Assembly: GCA_947631945.1 (NCBI GenBank)
Contig: CANRNI010000008.1
Location: 1 to 64,000, forward strand
Source of the DNA: an uncultured Clostridia bacterium
Lineage (GTDB): Bacteria > Bacillota > Clostridia > Oscillospirales > Acutalibacteraceae
Length of the DNA stretch: 64,000 nucleotides
Reading direction: 5' to 3'
Under the pieces are notes generated by a model. The model worked only from the letters and a program-made list of their open reading frames with translations. It was not told the origin of the DNA and ran no database searches. Positions 1 through 7,281 of the stretch are shown here, piece after piece. The first letter of the stretch is position 1. The number at the start of each line of letters is the position of its first letter. Made by a program: the position numbers and the translations under genes.

Positions 1-135
1 CAAATATGCTCTACTTTTTTCTTTATTTTTTCGTAAGCTCTATTTGGTTTACCCCAACATTTATTATAGAGCCTATTATTTTTACCCCTTGCAATCCGAG
101 CAGTTCTTCTGTAAAATTGTTGTAGAGCATATTTG
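1..135 (-). mobile_element. Internally deleted ISL3-family-like element (MITE-like remnant)
   Basis: Perfect 14-bp terminal inverted repeats lie at 1-14 (CAAATATGCTCTAC) and 122-135 (GTAGAGCATATTTG). On the minus strand an ATG at 130 opens a 35-codon frame ending at 23. It starts MLYNNFTEELLGLQG, which matches from memory the N-terminus of ISL3-family (IS204/IS1001/IS1165) transposases. The zinc-finger and DDE parts are missing, so this is a non-autonomous remnant. The target duplication cannot be tested because the left flank is outside the window. The window starting exactly at the repeat suggests a contig break at a multicopy element. Confidence 0.6.
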
Positions 136-515
136 TATTCCTTGCAGCTTCAAGAATACAAATTGCTTTTTCCGCGGGCGGCGGAACGGATAATAAAATT
201 TTAAGCAGAACGCGAGCAAACGGAAGCGTTGCCGAATGGTCGAAATGGAAAACGCTGTCCGGCGGCGGCAGTGAAGCATCCTCCCGATTTCAAGTCCTTG
301 TAACAAATAAAAACGGCAATAATGAAGTCCCAAGCACAAGTCCTGACGCAAATTTATCCGGTATGAATCAATACCTATGCTCTGCAGAAGTTATCAGGAG
401 GCGAATAAGTGCCGCTATTTCGGGAATTGACCTCGGCAAGGGCAAGGCGTCACGCTTTCCTATAAAGGCGCTTATGACGGTTTGGAAGGAACGACGTACT
501 ATCCCGGTGATATAG
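126..515 (+). pseudogene. 5' part of a frameshifted phage tail-fibre gene (pyocin-knob-like)
   Basis: An open frame with no usable start runs from the remnant's inverted repeat to a TAG at 513. Its early part (IQIAFSAGG, then ANGSVAEWSKWKTLSGG) resembles the repeating knob of phage tail fibres and pyocins. Around 441-448 (GGCAAGGCG) the sense passes into the frame of the next gene. Restoring one G gives GKGKGVTLSYKGAYDG, a natural join. I infer that the fibre gene was cut by the insertion on the left and carries a 1-base deletion, or an assembly error, here. Confidence 0.55.
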
Positions 516-1069
516 TAACATGCGAGTTCGATAAATCTTATAACTACGGTTCTACCGGTACTTTCTTATGTTTTAAAGAAGTATCAAACGGCAGCATAGA
601 CCCACCTTTCGGAAATACAGCCACCTCAAACGATGAAGACGGAAATATTGTTTGGCTGAATTTAACGTACAATACCTTGCAAATCCCAAACAAAGCCGAA
701 AACGGACAGCTTATTGAAATCGTAAAGGATTCTTACGGACACATAAGCACAAAAGCGGTCAATAAAACGAACATAAAAACAAAAATAAATCTTAATATCA
801 CACAAAGCCAATGGGTAAACAATGACACTTTACCTTTAAATATAACTGTAGATAGAGAAACATATCCTCATGTTTATAAATTCAATTGGAACGGTATTTA
901 TCAAGATACGCCCATAGCCGTTTTTTGCCAAAGTGAAGATGTTTACAAATTCGCGGGAACGAAAACGAGCGGTTCATACGACACAAATGCGGAGGTTTAC
1001 ATTTACTCAAAAACCGCCGCCGATGTAAAAATAAATATGCTCGTTGCTTCAATTGGGGATAGTGAATAA
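482..1069 (+). CDS. Phage tail-fibre C-terminal part, probable carbohydrate-binding module
   Basis: 195 residues if started at the TTG at 482, but no ribosome binding site precedes it and the frame is open upstream, so it is most likely the 3' part of the frameshifted fibre gene on its left. The segment GTTYYPGDIV...TGTFLCF...PPFGN follows the pattern of small aromatic carbohydrate-binding modules found in tail fibres and chitinases. The remaining 130 residues are beta-rich with no recognised family. Its role would be host-surface recognition at the virion tail. Its stop overlaps the next ATG (TAATG), indicating coupled translation. Confidence 0.6.
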   Translation: MEGTTYYPGDIVTCEFDKSYNYGSTGTFLCFKEVSNGSIDPPFGNTATSNDEDGNIVWLNLTYNTLQIPNKAENGQLIEIVKDSYGHISTKAVNKTNIKTKINLNITQSQWVNNDTLPLNITVDRETYPHVYKFNWNGIYQDTPIAVFCQSEDVYKFAGTKTSGSYDTNAEVYIYSKTAADVKINMLVASIGDSE

Positions 1070-1413
1070 TGAAACCGCTGACAAGTACAACTTTGCTTAT
1101 AAGGATAAAAGGTCTTGATAATTCAACTGTTGAAAAAATAGATTTTTTGTTCCGTGTATCTGATGAAAGACATTCAAAAAAAATAATACAAAAAGTTTAC
1201 AGCGTTGATTCATCTGATACCGCTTTCGACGAGGAAAACAACGCATATAAAATATCATTTTTACCCGAAGAAACGGATAAATTTCCGAATAATTCAACGG
1301 CTTGGGTAGATATTCGCCCTATATTGAAAGACGGTACTGTTGTGCCTGTTAAAATGCTGAAATTTTCGGTTTCTCCGACATTGTTCACAAGGAGTGATGT
1401 AAATGGCTCTTGA
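1069..1413 (+). CDS. Phage-associated hypothetical protein
   Basis: 114 residues starting at the ATG in the TAATG overlap with the preceding tail-fibre frame. It is predicted soluble and beta-rich, with charged N-terminal strands and WVDIRPILKDGTVVPVKM near the middle. No signal peptide or membrane segment is seen. I do not recognise a named family. Position between a tail-fibre part and other tail-type genes, and the 11-bp overlap with the next gene, suggest a virion or tail-tip accessory protein translated as part of one transcript. Confidence 0.6.
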   Translation: MKPLTSTTLLIRIKGLDNSTVEKIDFLFRVSDERHSKKIIQKVYSVDSSDTAFDEENNAYKISFLPEETDKFPNNSTAWVDIRPILKDGTVVPVKMLKFSVSPTLFTRSDVNGS

Positions 1414-1648
1414 AACAAACGTTTATGACGATGAATTATTGGAAGCCGAATTATTAAGCGAAATTGTCGAGGTGACAAAATATGAAACCTACGACGGCGA
1501 ATATACGGTTATTCCCACGCTTGAAAATCAGACGCTTGCTACGGCCGACAAGCTTATGAAGCAAGATGTAACGGTTGAAAAAATCCCGCATTACGAGGTC
1601 AGCAACAATGCGGGCGGCACAACATTTATTACTGCGGAAATTAATTGA
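1403..1648 (+). CDS. Small phage protein found next to tail genes
   Basis: 81 residues with a clear ribosome binding site (AAGGAGTGATGTAA) before the ATG and an 11-base overlap with the upstream gene. The second half, with YTVIPTLENQTLATADK, DVTVEKIPHYEVSN and GGTTFI, is a pattern I recall from many clostridial prophages, where it lies between tail-fibre and holin genes. Its function is not known. The acidic N-terminus may be flexible. It belongs to the same transcriptional run as its neighbours. Confidence 0.65.
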   Translation: MALETNVYDDELLEAELLSEIVEVTKYETYDGEYTVIPTLENQTLATADKLMKQDVTVEKIPHYEVSNNAGGTTFITAEIN

Positions 1649-1664
1649 AAAGGGGTAATTAAAA

Positions 1665-2237
1665 TTGGCAGACAAAAAAATCAGTAAAGTAATTTTCGGT
1701 GGCGAAACGCTTATCGACTTGACCGAAGATACCGTTACTGCCGACGCTCTCAAAAAGGGTATAACAGCCCATGCGAAAAACGGAGAACCAATAGTCGGAG
1801 AATACGAAACAAAATTACAATCCAAATCTGCCACTCCGACGAAGTCCGCGCAGACAATAAAGCCCGATTCGGGCTACGATGGTCTTTCGCAGGTCAGCGT
1901 AGACGCGATACCGAGCGATTACATAATTCCGTCGGGAACCAAAACAATCACAGAGGCAGGCTCGTGGGGCAAACTCAAAAGCGGCAAAGGGTGGATATCC
2001 TTAAATTCCTGCTATGTTCAGAGAATTACATCACAGGCAACATCGTCCGTTATAAAGGGCGATTTAAACGGAGACGGCAAGGTAACGGCGGCCGACGCTC
2101 GAATCGCGTTACAGATAGCGGCGGGACTTCAAAAACCGACCGCCGAACAGCTTAAAGCCGGAGATATAGACGGCAACGGAAAAATCGGCGCGAACGACGC
2201 GAGAGCGATACTCAGAATGGCGGCGGGACTAAAATAA
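1665..2237 (+). CDS. Phage tail-type protein with C-terminal type I dockerin
   Basis: 190 residues from a TTG preceded by AAAAGGGG. Residues 1-50 (FGGETLIDLTEDTVTAD, KGITAHAKNGEPIVGE) follow a short module common in clostridial phage tail-associated proteins. Residues about 51-88 form a linker-like repeat (SGYDGLSQVSV). Residues 95-122 (SWGKLKSGKGWISL) look like part of a bacterial SH3 domain. Residues 131-190 are a complete type I dockerin: two calcium-loop/helix repeats, GDLNGDGKVTAADAR and GDIDGNGKIGANDAR. Dockerins bind cohesins on cellulosomal scaffoldins, so this product could attach to a cohesin-bearing surface. The N-terminal phage assignment is from memory. Confidence 0.75.
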   Translation: MADKKISKVIFGGETLIDLTEDTVTADALKKGITAHAKNGEPIVGEYETKLQSKSATPTKSAQTIKPDSGYDGLSQVSVDAIPSDYIIPSGTKTITEAGSWGKLKSGKGWISLNSCYVQRITSQATSSVIKGDLNGDGKVTAADARIALQIAAGLQKPTAEQLKAGDIDGNGKIGANDARAILRMAAGLK

Positions 2238-2333
2238 AAATTTTATAGTTGCATAATTTTGCGGAGAATGATATAATTTATAAAAATGCTCGTTTCATCT
2301 CTGCTTTTAATACGGTTAAAAAGAGGTGATTTA

Positions 2334-2540
2334 ATGGCAAATTTAGCGGGCATGGCCGGAACGCGTTACATATCTGAGGAAAAATGCGACGAGTTAATGG
2401 ACGAAACGCGTCAGGAAATATCGAAAATTAATATTGATATTGCAAAAATCAGTACAAAGCTTAATGTAATAATAGGTATTTTATCGGCAATTGGCACTGC
2501 CTTTTTAGGCGCTGTTATAAGAATATTTTTCGGAGGTTAA
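2334..2540 (+). CDS. XhlA-like phage membrane protein
   Basis: 68 residues from the ATG at 2334, chosen because AAGAGGTGATTTA lies just ahead; an upstream in-frame ATG at 2286 lacks such a site. The central part is an amphipathic helix or coiled coil (EISKINIDIAKISTKLN) followed by one C-terminal membrane span (VIIGILSAIGTAFLGAVI) and a short tail. This layout matches haemolysin XhlA-type proteins of prophage lysis cassettes. It probably helps holin function at the membrane. The next gene starts 3 bases downstream. Confidence 0.6.
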   Translation: MANLAGMAGTRYISEEKCDELMDETRQEISKINIDIAKISTKLNVIIGILSAIGTAFLGAVIRIFFGG

Positions 2541-2543
2541 ATT

Positions 2544-2843
2544 ATGACTGAAAATTTAAACAAATGTGAAAAAAAAGAACCCGAATCAATTCCTTATGTC
2601 GTCCACGAAGCGGCTATGAACAGAGCGGAAAGGCATATTAAACGGACTTGGATTGCGTTAATTGTCGCTGTGGCTCTAATATTTTTAAGCAATATGGCTT
2701 GGCTGTATGCGTGGACACGATACGACTATGAAAGCTATGAAGTGAGCGCGGACGGCGACGGAATAGCAAATTATATTGGAAATGACGGTGATATTTTCAA
2801 TCATGGCAAAGGTACGAGTGAGGAAACGAGTGCGCAAGAATAA
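2544..2843 (+). CDS. Single-span phage membrane protein
   Basis: 99 residues with a GGAGG site before the ATG. The N-terminal 35 residues are charged and cytoplasmic-looking, followed by one membrane helix (WIALIVAVALIFLSNMAWLY, about residues 36-55) and an acidic, Gly/Asn-rich tail. It resembles small proteins beside the lysis genes of clostridial prophages. A role as holin partner or spanin-like factor is possible, but no family is recognised and no endolysin gene follows in the window. Confidence 0.55.
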   Translation: MTENLNKCEKKEPESIPYVVHEAAMNRAERHIKRTWIALIVAVALIFLSNMAWLYAWTRYDYESYEVSADGDGIANYIGNDGDIFNHGKGTSEETSAQE

Positions 2844-2873
2844 ATCTGCAAAGGGGAAAAAGACGAGGAAAAG

Positions 2874-3089
2874 ATGAAAAAGTGTGAAGAATATAATTTT
2901 CCGCGTTCGGAGTGGGAGCGCCTTATTGATGAGTGGATTTTCAATGAACGTGACCGCAAAATCCTAAAACGCCGACTTCTTGACGGTATATGCTTTGAAC
3001 CCCTTTCAGAAGAATTTGATTTATCGGTACAACAAACAAAATCAATCATTTACAAGGCGCAAAACAGACTTTTTAAGCACTTAAATTAA
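2874..3089 (+). CDS. Sigma-70 region 4-like small regulator
   Basis: 71 residues, very charged, with a helix-turn-helix pattern at the C-terminus (FEPLSEEFDLSVQQTKSII, then YKAQNRLFKHL) like region 4 of sigma factors or ArpU-type phage late regulators. No other sigma domains are present. The start has a weak GAGGAAAAG site. A strong hairpin terminator follows, so this gene ends a transcription unit. It may control expression of phage genes by binding DNA, which I infer from the fold pattern alone. Confidence 0.55.
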   Translation: MKKCEEYNFPRSEWERLIDEWIFNERDRKILKRRLLDGICFEPLSEEFDLSVQQTKSIIYKAQNRLFKHLN

Positions 3090-3104
3090 ACTCAAAACAT
3101 ACAT

Positions 3105-3147
3105 AATACAGTTGTTTACTTTATAGTAAACGGCTGTATTTTTTTAT
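3105..3147 (+). terminator. Rho-independent terminator
   Basis: The arms AATACAGTTGTTTAC and GTAAACGGCTGTATT form a long stem around TTTATA and are followed by a T run. It lies between the sigma-like gene ending at 3089 and the next start at 3175. Confidence 0.8.
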
Positions 3148-3174
3148 ATTATAAAATCAGCGAGTGATTAAAAA

Positions 3175-3561
3175 ATGAGTAATTTTGTTAAGTATAACGC
3201 AAATCCGCAAGGCAACAGGAACGGCGATTGTACAATCAGAGCAATATCAAAGGCTTTAAATCAAAGTTGGTACGAAACGTATTTAGGCGTTGCGCTTCAA
3301 GGATTTATGATGTGCGATATGCCGTCCGCGAATCACGTTTGGGGTGCTTATCTCAAAAGCAAGGGATTTAAACGGGAAATTTTACCTAATGATTGTGTAG
3401 ATTGCTATACGGTAAATGATTTTTGTACCGACAATCCCAAAGGCGTATTTATTCTCGCTATTTCGGGTCATGTGGTAGCCGTATCGGACGGAAAGTATTA
3501 CGACACCTGGGACAGCGGTGATTTGATTCCTATATATTTTTGGTACAGAAAGGATGAGTAA
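3175..3561 (+). CDS. Phage-associated putative papain-like cysteine peptidase
   Basis: 128 residues from an ATG with GAGTGA ahead. The order of possible catalytic residues fits a papain-like fold: Cys in RNGDCTIRAIS (about residue 19), His in AISGHVVAVSDG (about 100), and Asp/Asn candidates in YYDTWDSGD just after. The length is near the minimum for such a domain. Comparable small proteins occur in phages, but I cannot name the family. It could process a virion or host protein, or be an inactive structural relative. It is followed 2 bases later by the next gene. Confidence 0.5.
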   Translation: MSNFVKYNANPQGNRNGDCTIRAISKALNQSWYETYLGVALQGFMMCDMPSANHVWGAYLKSKGFKREILPNDCVDCYTVNDFCTDNPKGVFILAISGHVVAVSDGKYYDTWDSGDLIPIYFWYRKDE

Positions 3562-3563
3562 TA

Positions 3564-4112
3564 ATGCCTTACAACAATTTTTACGGCAACGGGTATCAGC
3601 CGGGATTTTACGCTCCTGTCGGCATTGGTCAGGATAATCTTTCGCAGTTAAGACAGGGCGCGTATCAAAATCAAATGATGAATAACCCAATGAACACGAA
3701 TCCGCAGGGAATGATGGCAAATTCAATGCAGCCGCAACAAGCGATGAATACGCAAGCCAATGTAAGCGCGCCCAACAGCGGTATTATATGGGTATCGGGC
3801 GAAAGAGAAGCGGCGGAATATCCAATCGCACCCAATAACGCGGTAGCGTTGTGGGACAGCAATAACCCCGTTATTTATTTAAAACAAGCTGACGCAAGCG
3901 GAAAACCAAGTACAGAAATTTACGATTTAATAAAAAGAAATCCGATTGCCGCACAGCAGGCTCAAACGACGGTACAAGCCATGCAAAATCTAAATAATGA
4001 ATATGTTACCCGTGATGAATTTAACGCGCTGGCGGCGAAATTCGACGCGTTGGCGGTAAAAGAATCCTCAAAAACAAAAAGACAGTCTAAAGATACAGTC
4101 GATAACGAATAA
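3564..4112 (+). CDS. Conserved prophage protein, Gln/Asn/Met-rich N-terminus
   Basis: 182 residues. The first 70 are low-complexity and rich in Asn, Gln, Met, Tyr and Gly (MPYNNFYGNGYQPGF). Residues about 73-118 (GIIWVSGEREAAEYPIAP, then NNPVIYLKQADASGKP) form a compact conserved block I recall in many clostridial prophage genomes. The C-terminal 40 residues are charged and may be a coiled coil (YVTRDEFNALAAKFDALAV). Its function is unknown and a virion role is likely from position. AAAGGATG lies upstream of the start. Confidence 0.6.
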   Translation: MPYNNFYGNGYQPGFYAPVGIGQDNLSQLRQGAYQNQMMNNPMNTNPQGMMANSMQPQQAMNTQANVSAPNSGIIWVSGEREAAEYPIAPNNAVALWDSNNPVIYLKQADASGKPSTEIYDLIKRNPIAAQQAQTTVQAMQNLNNEYVTRDEFNALAAKFDALAVKESSKTKRQSKDTVDNE

Positions 4113-4126
4113 AGGAGCGTTTTAAT

Positions 4127-4354
4127 ATGGCTAACCCTCTTAAAAATATTCTCGGCGGAGGAATGCCCAATCTGCCGGGCCCTTTAGGTAATATGACGCA
4201 AATGATGCAGGCTTTCAATAAATTTAAATCAAATTTTCAGGGCGACCCGAAACAAAAGGTACAAGAGCTTTTAAATTCGGGGCAGATGTCACAGGAGCAA
4301 TATAATCAGCTTCAAAGTATGGCAAAGCAGTTTATGAACGTTATGCCACATTAA
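4127..4354 (+). CDS. Small Met/Gln-rich phage-region protein
   Basis: 75 residues with a good AAAGGAG site before the ATG. The sequence is helical and rich in Met, Gln, Asn and Lys (MTQMMQAFNKFKSNF, ELLNSGQMSQEQYNQLQS). No membrane span or known motif is present. In related clostridial phage regions, as I recall, a short protein of this composition lies between the Gln/Asn-rich protein and the large Gly/Trp membrane protein, as here. Function unknown. Confidence 0.55.
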   Translation: MANPLKNILGGGMPNLPGPLGNMTQMMQAFNKFKSNFQGDPKQKVQELLNSGQMSQEQYNQLQSMAKQFMNVMPH

Positions 4355-4423
4355 AGTCAGAGCTATAATTGTGCGCGCAATTTTGCTATATAAATTAAAA
4401 ATTATCAATTAAAGGAGGCAATT

Positions 4424-5230
4424 ATGTCTTTAACTACATCGGAAATGACCCCTGCCGATATCGCGGCAGTCACAAATAACGGCGGCAACAGCGGCTTTGG
4501 CGGCTGGGGCGGCGACGGCGCGTGGTGGATAATAATTCTTTTCCTCTTCGTATTCTGCGGCTGGGGAAACGGCGGCTGGGGCAATAACAACGGCGGCGGT
4601 TCCGCAGTTCAGGGCGCTCTCACAAGAGGCGATTTGTGTATGGATATGAATTTCCAGGAAGTAAAGCGCGAAATACAGAACGCAAACGACGCTGTAAACC
4701 TTGGCTTTTCAAATCTTAACAGCACAATATGCAACCAGCAGTATGATACTGCGCGAATGATAAACGGTCTTGAAAGTACGGTACAGGGCGGCTTCAATGC
4801 CACAAACGTAGCAATGCTTCAGGGACAGAATGCTATTCAGACCCAGCTTGCGCAGTGCTGTTGTGAAAACCGTCAGGGACAGGCGGAAATAAATTATAAT
4901 CTTGCCACACAGTCCTGCGACACACGCAATACAATTCAGAACGGCACGCGAGACCTGATTGATAACCAGAACGCGAATACACGCGCTATATTGGACAAGC
5001 TTACATCTCAGGAAATAGAAGCTAAAAACGCCCAGATAACAGCTTTGAATCAGCAGTTATTTACGGCTCAGCTCTCGGCTTCTCAGTCGGCGCAGACCTC
5101 GCAGATAGTCAATACTCTGCGTCCGTTCCCCGTAGCGGCTTATCAGGTTTGCAATCCGTTCACAGGCTCTTACGGCTTCCAGTATAACAATGGCTGCGGA
5201 TGCGGCTGCGGTTGTGCTTGCAACGGCTAA
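4424..5230 (+). CDS. Gly/Trp-rich membrane-anchored phage-region protein with Cys-Gly tail
   Basis: 268 residues from an ATG with AAAGGAGG upstream. A Gly/Trp-rich patch (GGWGGDGAWW) leads into one membrane helix (IIILFLFVFC, about residues 33-46), then another Gly/Asn stretch. Residues 75-210 are a long helical region rich in Gln/Asn, suited to a coiled coil or fibre, with a CCCEN Cys cluster. The C-terminus ends in alternating Cys-Gly (NNGCGCGCGCACNG). This build suggests a membrane-associated structural protein with disulfide or metal-binding ends. I know of similar proteins in clostridial prophages but no function. Confidence 0.55.
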   Translation: MSLTTSEMTPADIAAVTNNGGNSGFGGWGGDGAWWIIILFLFVFCGWGNGGWGNNNGGGSAVQGALTRGDLCMDMNFQEVKREIQNANDAVNLGFSNLNSTICNQQYDTARMINGLESTVQGGFNATNVAMLQGQNAIQTQLAQCCCENRQGQAEINYNLATQSCDTRNTIQNGTRDLIDNQNANTRAILDKLTSQEIEAKNAQITALNQQLFTAQLSASQSAQTSQIVNTLRPFPVAAYQVCNPFTGSYGFQYNNGCGCGCGCACNG

Positions 5231-5303
5231 AACATAATATTAAACAGCTTTTTGCCGATATTGGCAAAATGGTCAACACCTTGTTGATACTGTAAAATCA
5301 AGC

Positions 5304-5338
5304 AGCGGCGAGGGCATATTATACCTTGCCGCTTTTTT
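5304..5338 (+). terminator. Rho-independent terminator inside the phage gene row
   Basis: AGCGGCGAGG and CCTTGCCGCT pair around GCATATTATA and are followed by six T. It lies upstream of the start at 5359 and would limit read-through from the preceding gene. Confidence 0.7.
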
Positions 5339-5358
5339 AGAAAGGAATGATATTTAAA

Positions 5359-5781
5359 ATGGCAGAATTTGTAACATCGGCTGCGCAGACGGTAGCGGCG
5401 GGACAAAACGTCCTTTTTACCGAAACGGCAGTACGCGGCAATAATTGCAATATAATGCACAGGGAGGGCAGCGGTATAGTAACTTTAAGAGGTTCAAACA
5501 GCTGTTGCAATCCTGCTAAATATAAAATAAGCTTTGGCGGCAATATCGCCGCTGTAACAACCGCCGAAGCTATTTCAATCGCGATTGCTTTGGAGGGCGA
5601 ACCCTTGTACAGCGCGACCGCGACGGTTACACCGACGGCGACAGACGCGTTTTTCAATGTGTTTACGGCGGTGGTTGTAAGCGTTCCGTGTAATTGTTGT
5701 CTGACTGTAGCTGTTGAAAATATAAACACTCAATCTCTGACAGTTGACAACGCCAATTTAATCGTTGAGAGAATCTGCTGA
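5359..5781 (+). CDS. Cys-rich beta-sandwich-like phage-region protein
   Basis: 140 residues from the ATG at 5359; an ATG at 5347 sits directly on AAAGGA and is too close to it. The sequence is almost all beta-prone, with Cys groups at NNCNI, NSCCNPAKY and VPCNCCLTVAVEN and a terminal Cys (VERIC). Alternating hydrophobic strands (ISIAIALEGEPLYSATATV) fit a jelly-roll decoration or C1q-like domain. A virion surface role is plausible but not shown. The adjacent gene starts 14 bases downstream with its own strong binding site. Confidence 0.5.
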   Translation: MAEFVTSAAQTVAAGQNVLFTETAVRGNNCNIMHREGSGIVTLRGSNSCCNPAKYKISFGGNIAAVTTAEAISIAIALEGEPLYSATATVTPTATDAFFNVFTAVVVSVPCNCCLTVAVENINTQSLTVDNANLIVERIC

Positions 5782-5795
5782 AAGGAGCAAAAAAT

Positions 5796-6200
5796 ATGCA
5801 TATGAAAAATTATAAAGATTTAAAAGATATGCTTTGTGAAGAACTTGAGGATATTGCCAATAAACCTAAAATTGAACTCGGAGACCTTGACATAGTTCAC
5901 AAGCTTACAGATACGATAAAAAACATTGATAAAATCGAAATGCTCGAGGACGACGGTTACAGCCGCGACGGAGGCTGGGAAGCGCGGGGCAATTACGGAC
6001 GCGGTATGAGTTATGACGATGACGGCAACAGCTATGCGGGACGAAGAAGAACGCGCGACGGCAGATATTCCCGTAACTATAGCCGGGGCGACGCAAAAGA
6101 GCATATGATTGATAAGCTTGAAGATATGATGGACGACGCCGAATCAGAAAAAGAACGCGAAGCAATAAAGCGCTGCATATCACAACTCAAAAACGCTTAA
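5796..6200 (+). CDS. Charged Arg/Gly-rich phage-region protein
   Basis: 134 residues from the ATG after GAAAGGAG. The N-terminal 45 residues are an acidic helix. The middle (about residues 50-100) is a low-complexity Arg/Gly/Tyr/Asp stretch (GRRRTRDGRYSRNYSRG). The C-terminus is again helical (MIDKLEDMMDDAESEKER). The arrangement suggests a disordered linker between two helical parts, possibly binding nucleic acid. It recurs in clostridial prophage gene rows in my memory, with no assigned function. Confidence 0.55.
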   Translation: MHMKNYKDLKDMLCEELEDIANKPKIELGDLDIVHKLTDTIKNIDKIEMLEDDGYSRDGGWEARGNYGRGMSYDDDGNSYAGRRRTRDGRYSRNYSRGDAKEHMIDKLEDMMDDAESEKEREAIKRCISQLKNA

Positions 6201-6221
6201 TAAATTTTCCCGGGTGATGAT

Positions 6222-6551
6222 ATGATTTCAAAACGCGACCTTGAAGAAGCAATTCAGGAGTGTGAATCTTTACCTGCGACATATCAAAGCTGCGCTAAGC
6301 TTGCAACGTTTTACAATGTATATGACCATTTATATTCCGAGCAAAATCGGAGCGCCGAGCAACAGCGTGAAAATGATATAGCGGCGCAAACGGTTATATA
6401 TAATCCCGGAGATTCGGAATTTTGCAGACTGACCAACGGCAAGGACGCGGCAAAAGTCTGGAACATTATTGAGGAACTTATACAAACGATAGAGCTTGTT
6501 AATCCGAGACTGCATACCGCCGTTATGATGAAGCTCGGCGAAATAGAATAA
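6222..6551 (+). CDS. Last gene of the phage region, hypothetical
   Basis: 109 residues, mostly helical and acidic, beginning MISKRDLEEAIQECESLP with several short helices after it. There is no signal peptide, membrane span or recognised motif. GGGTGATG upstream of the ATG can act as binding site. It is the final gene before a two-way terminator and the tRNA-Arg 3' end, so it marks the probable right border of the integrated element. Confidence 0.5.
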   Translation: MISKRDLEEAIQECESLPATYQSCAKLATFYNVYDHLYSEQNRSAEQQRENDIAAQTVIYNPGDSEFCRLTNGKDAAKVWNIIEELIQTIELVNPRLHTAVMMKLGEIE

Positions 6552-6648
6552 TACCTTCTATTTTGACTTGCATTCTGACTTGCATTTTTAGTCATGTTTG
6601 TGTATTTTTAACCCAATTTTTCCAAAAAAATAAGCAACAACAAAAATT

Positions 6649-6695
6649 AAAAAACCTCAAAAACCACGCAGAATAGCGATTTTTGAGGTTTTTTT
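6649..6695. terminator. Two-way terminator between phage region and tRNA-Arg
   Basis: AAAAACCTCAAAAA and TTTTTGAGGTTTTTT pair perfectly around about 20 bases. The A run on one side and T run on the other make it work in both directions, for the phage row (+) and for the tRNA (-). Confidence 0.8.
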
Positions 6696-6698
6696 GCT

Positions 6699-6775
6699 TG
6701 GCGCGCTGAAAGGGACTCGAACCCCCGACCTTCTGGTTCGTAGCCAGACACTCTATCCAACTGAGCTATCAGCGC
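6699..6775 (-). tRNA. tRNA-Arg (anticodon ACG)
   Basis: Reading the minus strand from 6775, the acceptor arm GCGCTGA pairs with TCAGCGC, followed by discriminator G and an encoded CCA (TGG at 6699-6701). The D arm contains AGCTCAGTTGGATAGAG. The anticodon stem TCTGG/CCAGA holds loop CTACGAA, giving anticodon ACG. The T arm reads CGGGGGTTCGAGTCCC. Its 3' end faces the phage region, the usual side for integration by phage tyrosine recombinases. Confidence 0.95.
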
Positions 6776-6795
6776 TTGCTACTTAATGCTTAATT

Positions 6796-6824
6796 ATATT
6801 ACCACTTTAATTATGAAAAGTCAA
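6796..6824 (-). promoter_or_regulatory. Promoter for tRNA-Arg
   Basis: On the minus strand TTGACT (6824-6819), a 17-base spacer and TAATAT (6801-6796) give a good sigma-A promoter about 20 bases before the tRNA 5' end. Confidence 0.65.
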
Positions 6825-6998
6825 GTAATAATATAAAAAAGGTGTGGCCAAAAAGCGCATATACAGAAAATCAATAATAGAAAACGGCAGTTCACGAGAA
6901 TCGGAAGAACGATTCAATCTAAAATTCATTTTAGCAACACCGAAAGTATTTTTACTCCCACAAAGTCTCACATCTATTGTAATACTACATTTTTTTAT

Positions 6999-7281
6999 CA
7001 TTCTGCATATACTGGGTATTGACATCGGGATTGGTTTGTGATATTTTGATGTCGGAAGACTGGTCATTAATAATGCTCAACCACTCATACAGTTGAGGAT
7101 TAACTTGCGATAGGTCTTCCTTTTTTGTATTCAATTTTTTCAACATTCTGCATATACTGGGTATTGACATCGGAATTGGTTTGTGATATTCTGATGTCGG
7201 AAGACAGGTCGTTAATAGTGTTCAACCACTCATACAGTTGAGGATTAACTTGCGATAGGTCTTCCTTTTTGTATTCAATTT
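6999..7281 (-). repeat. Tandem duplication of about 145 bp
   Basis: The unit starting CATTCTGCATATACTGGGTA at 6999 recurs at 7144, offset 145 bases, with only scattered substitutions and a one-base length change in a T run (six T in copy 1, five in copy 2). It lies inside the decayed coding region listed separately. Confidence 0.85.

Noticed and set aside
1..6551. Diversity-generating retroelement or shufflon acting on the tail fibre
   Set aside because: No reverse transcriptase, template repeat or recombinase gene is present, and the inverted ends at 1-135 carry a transposase N-terminus, which explains them better.
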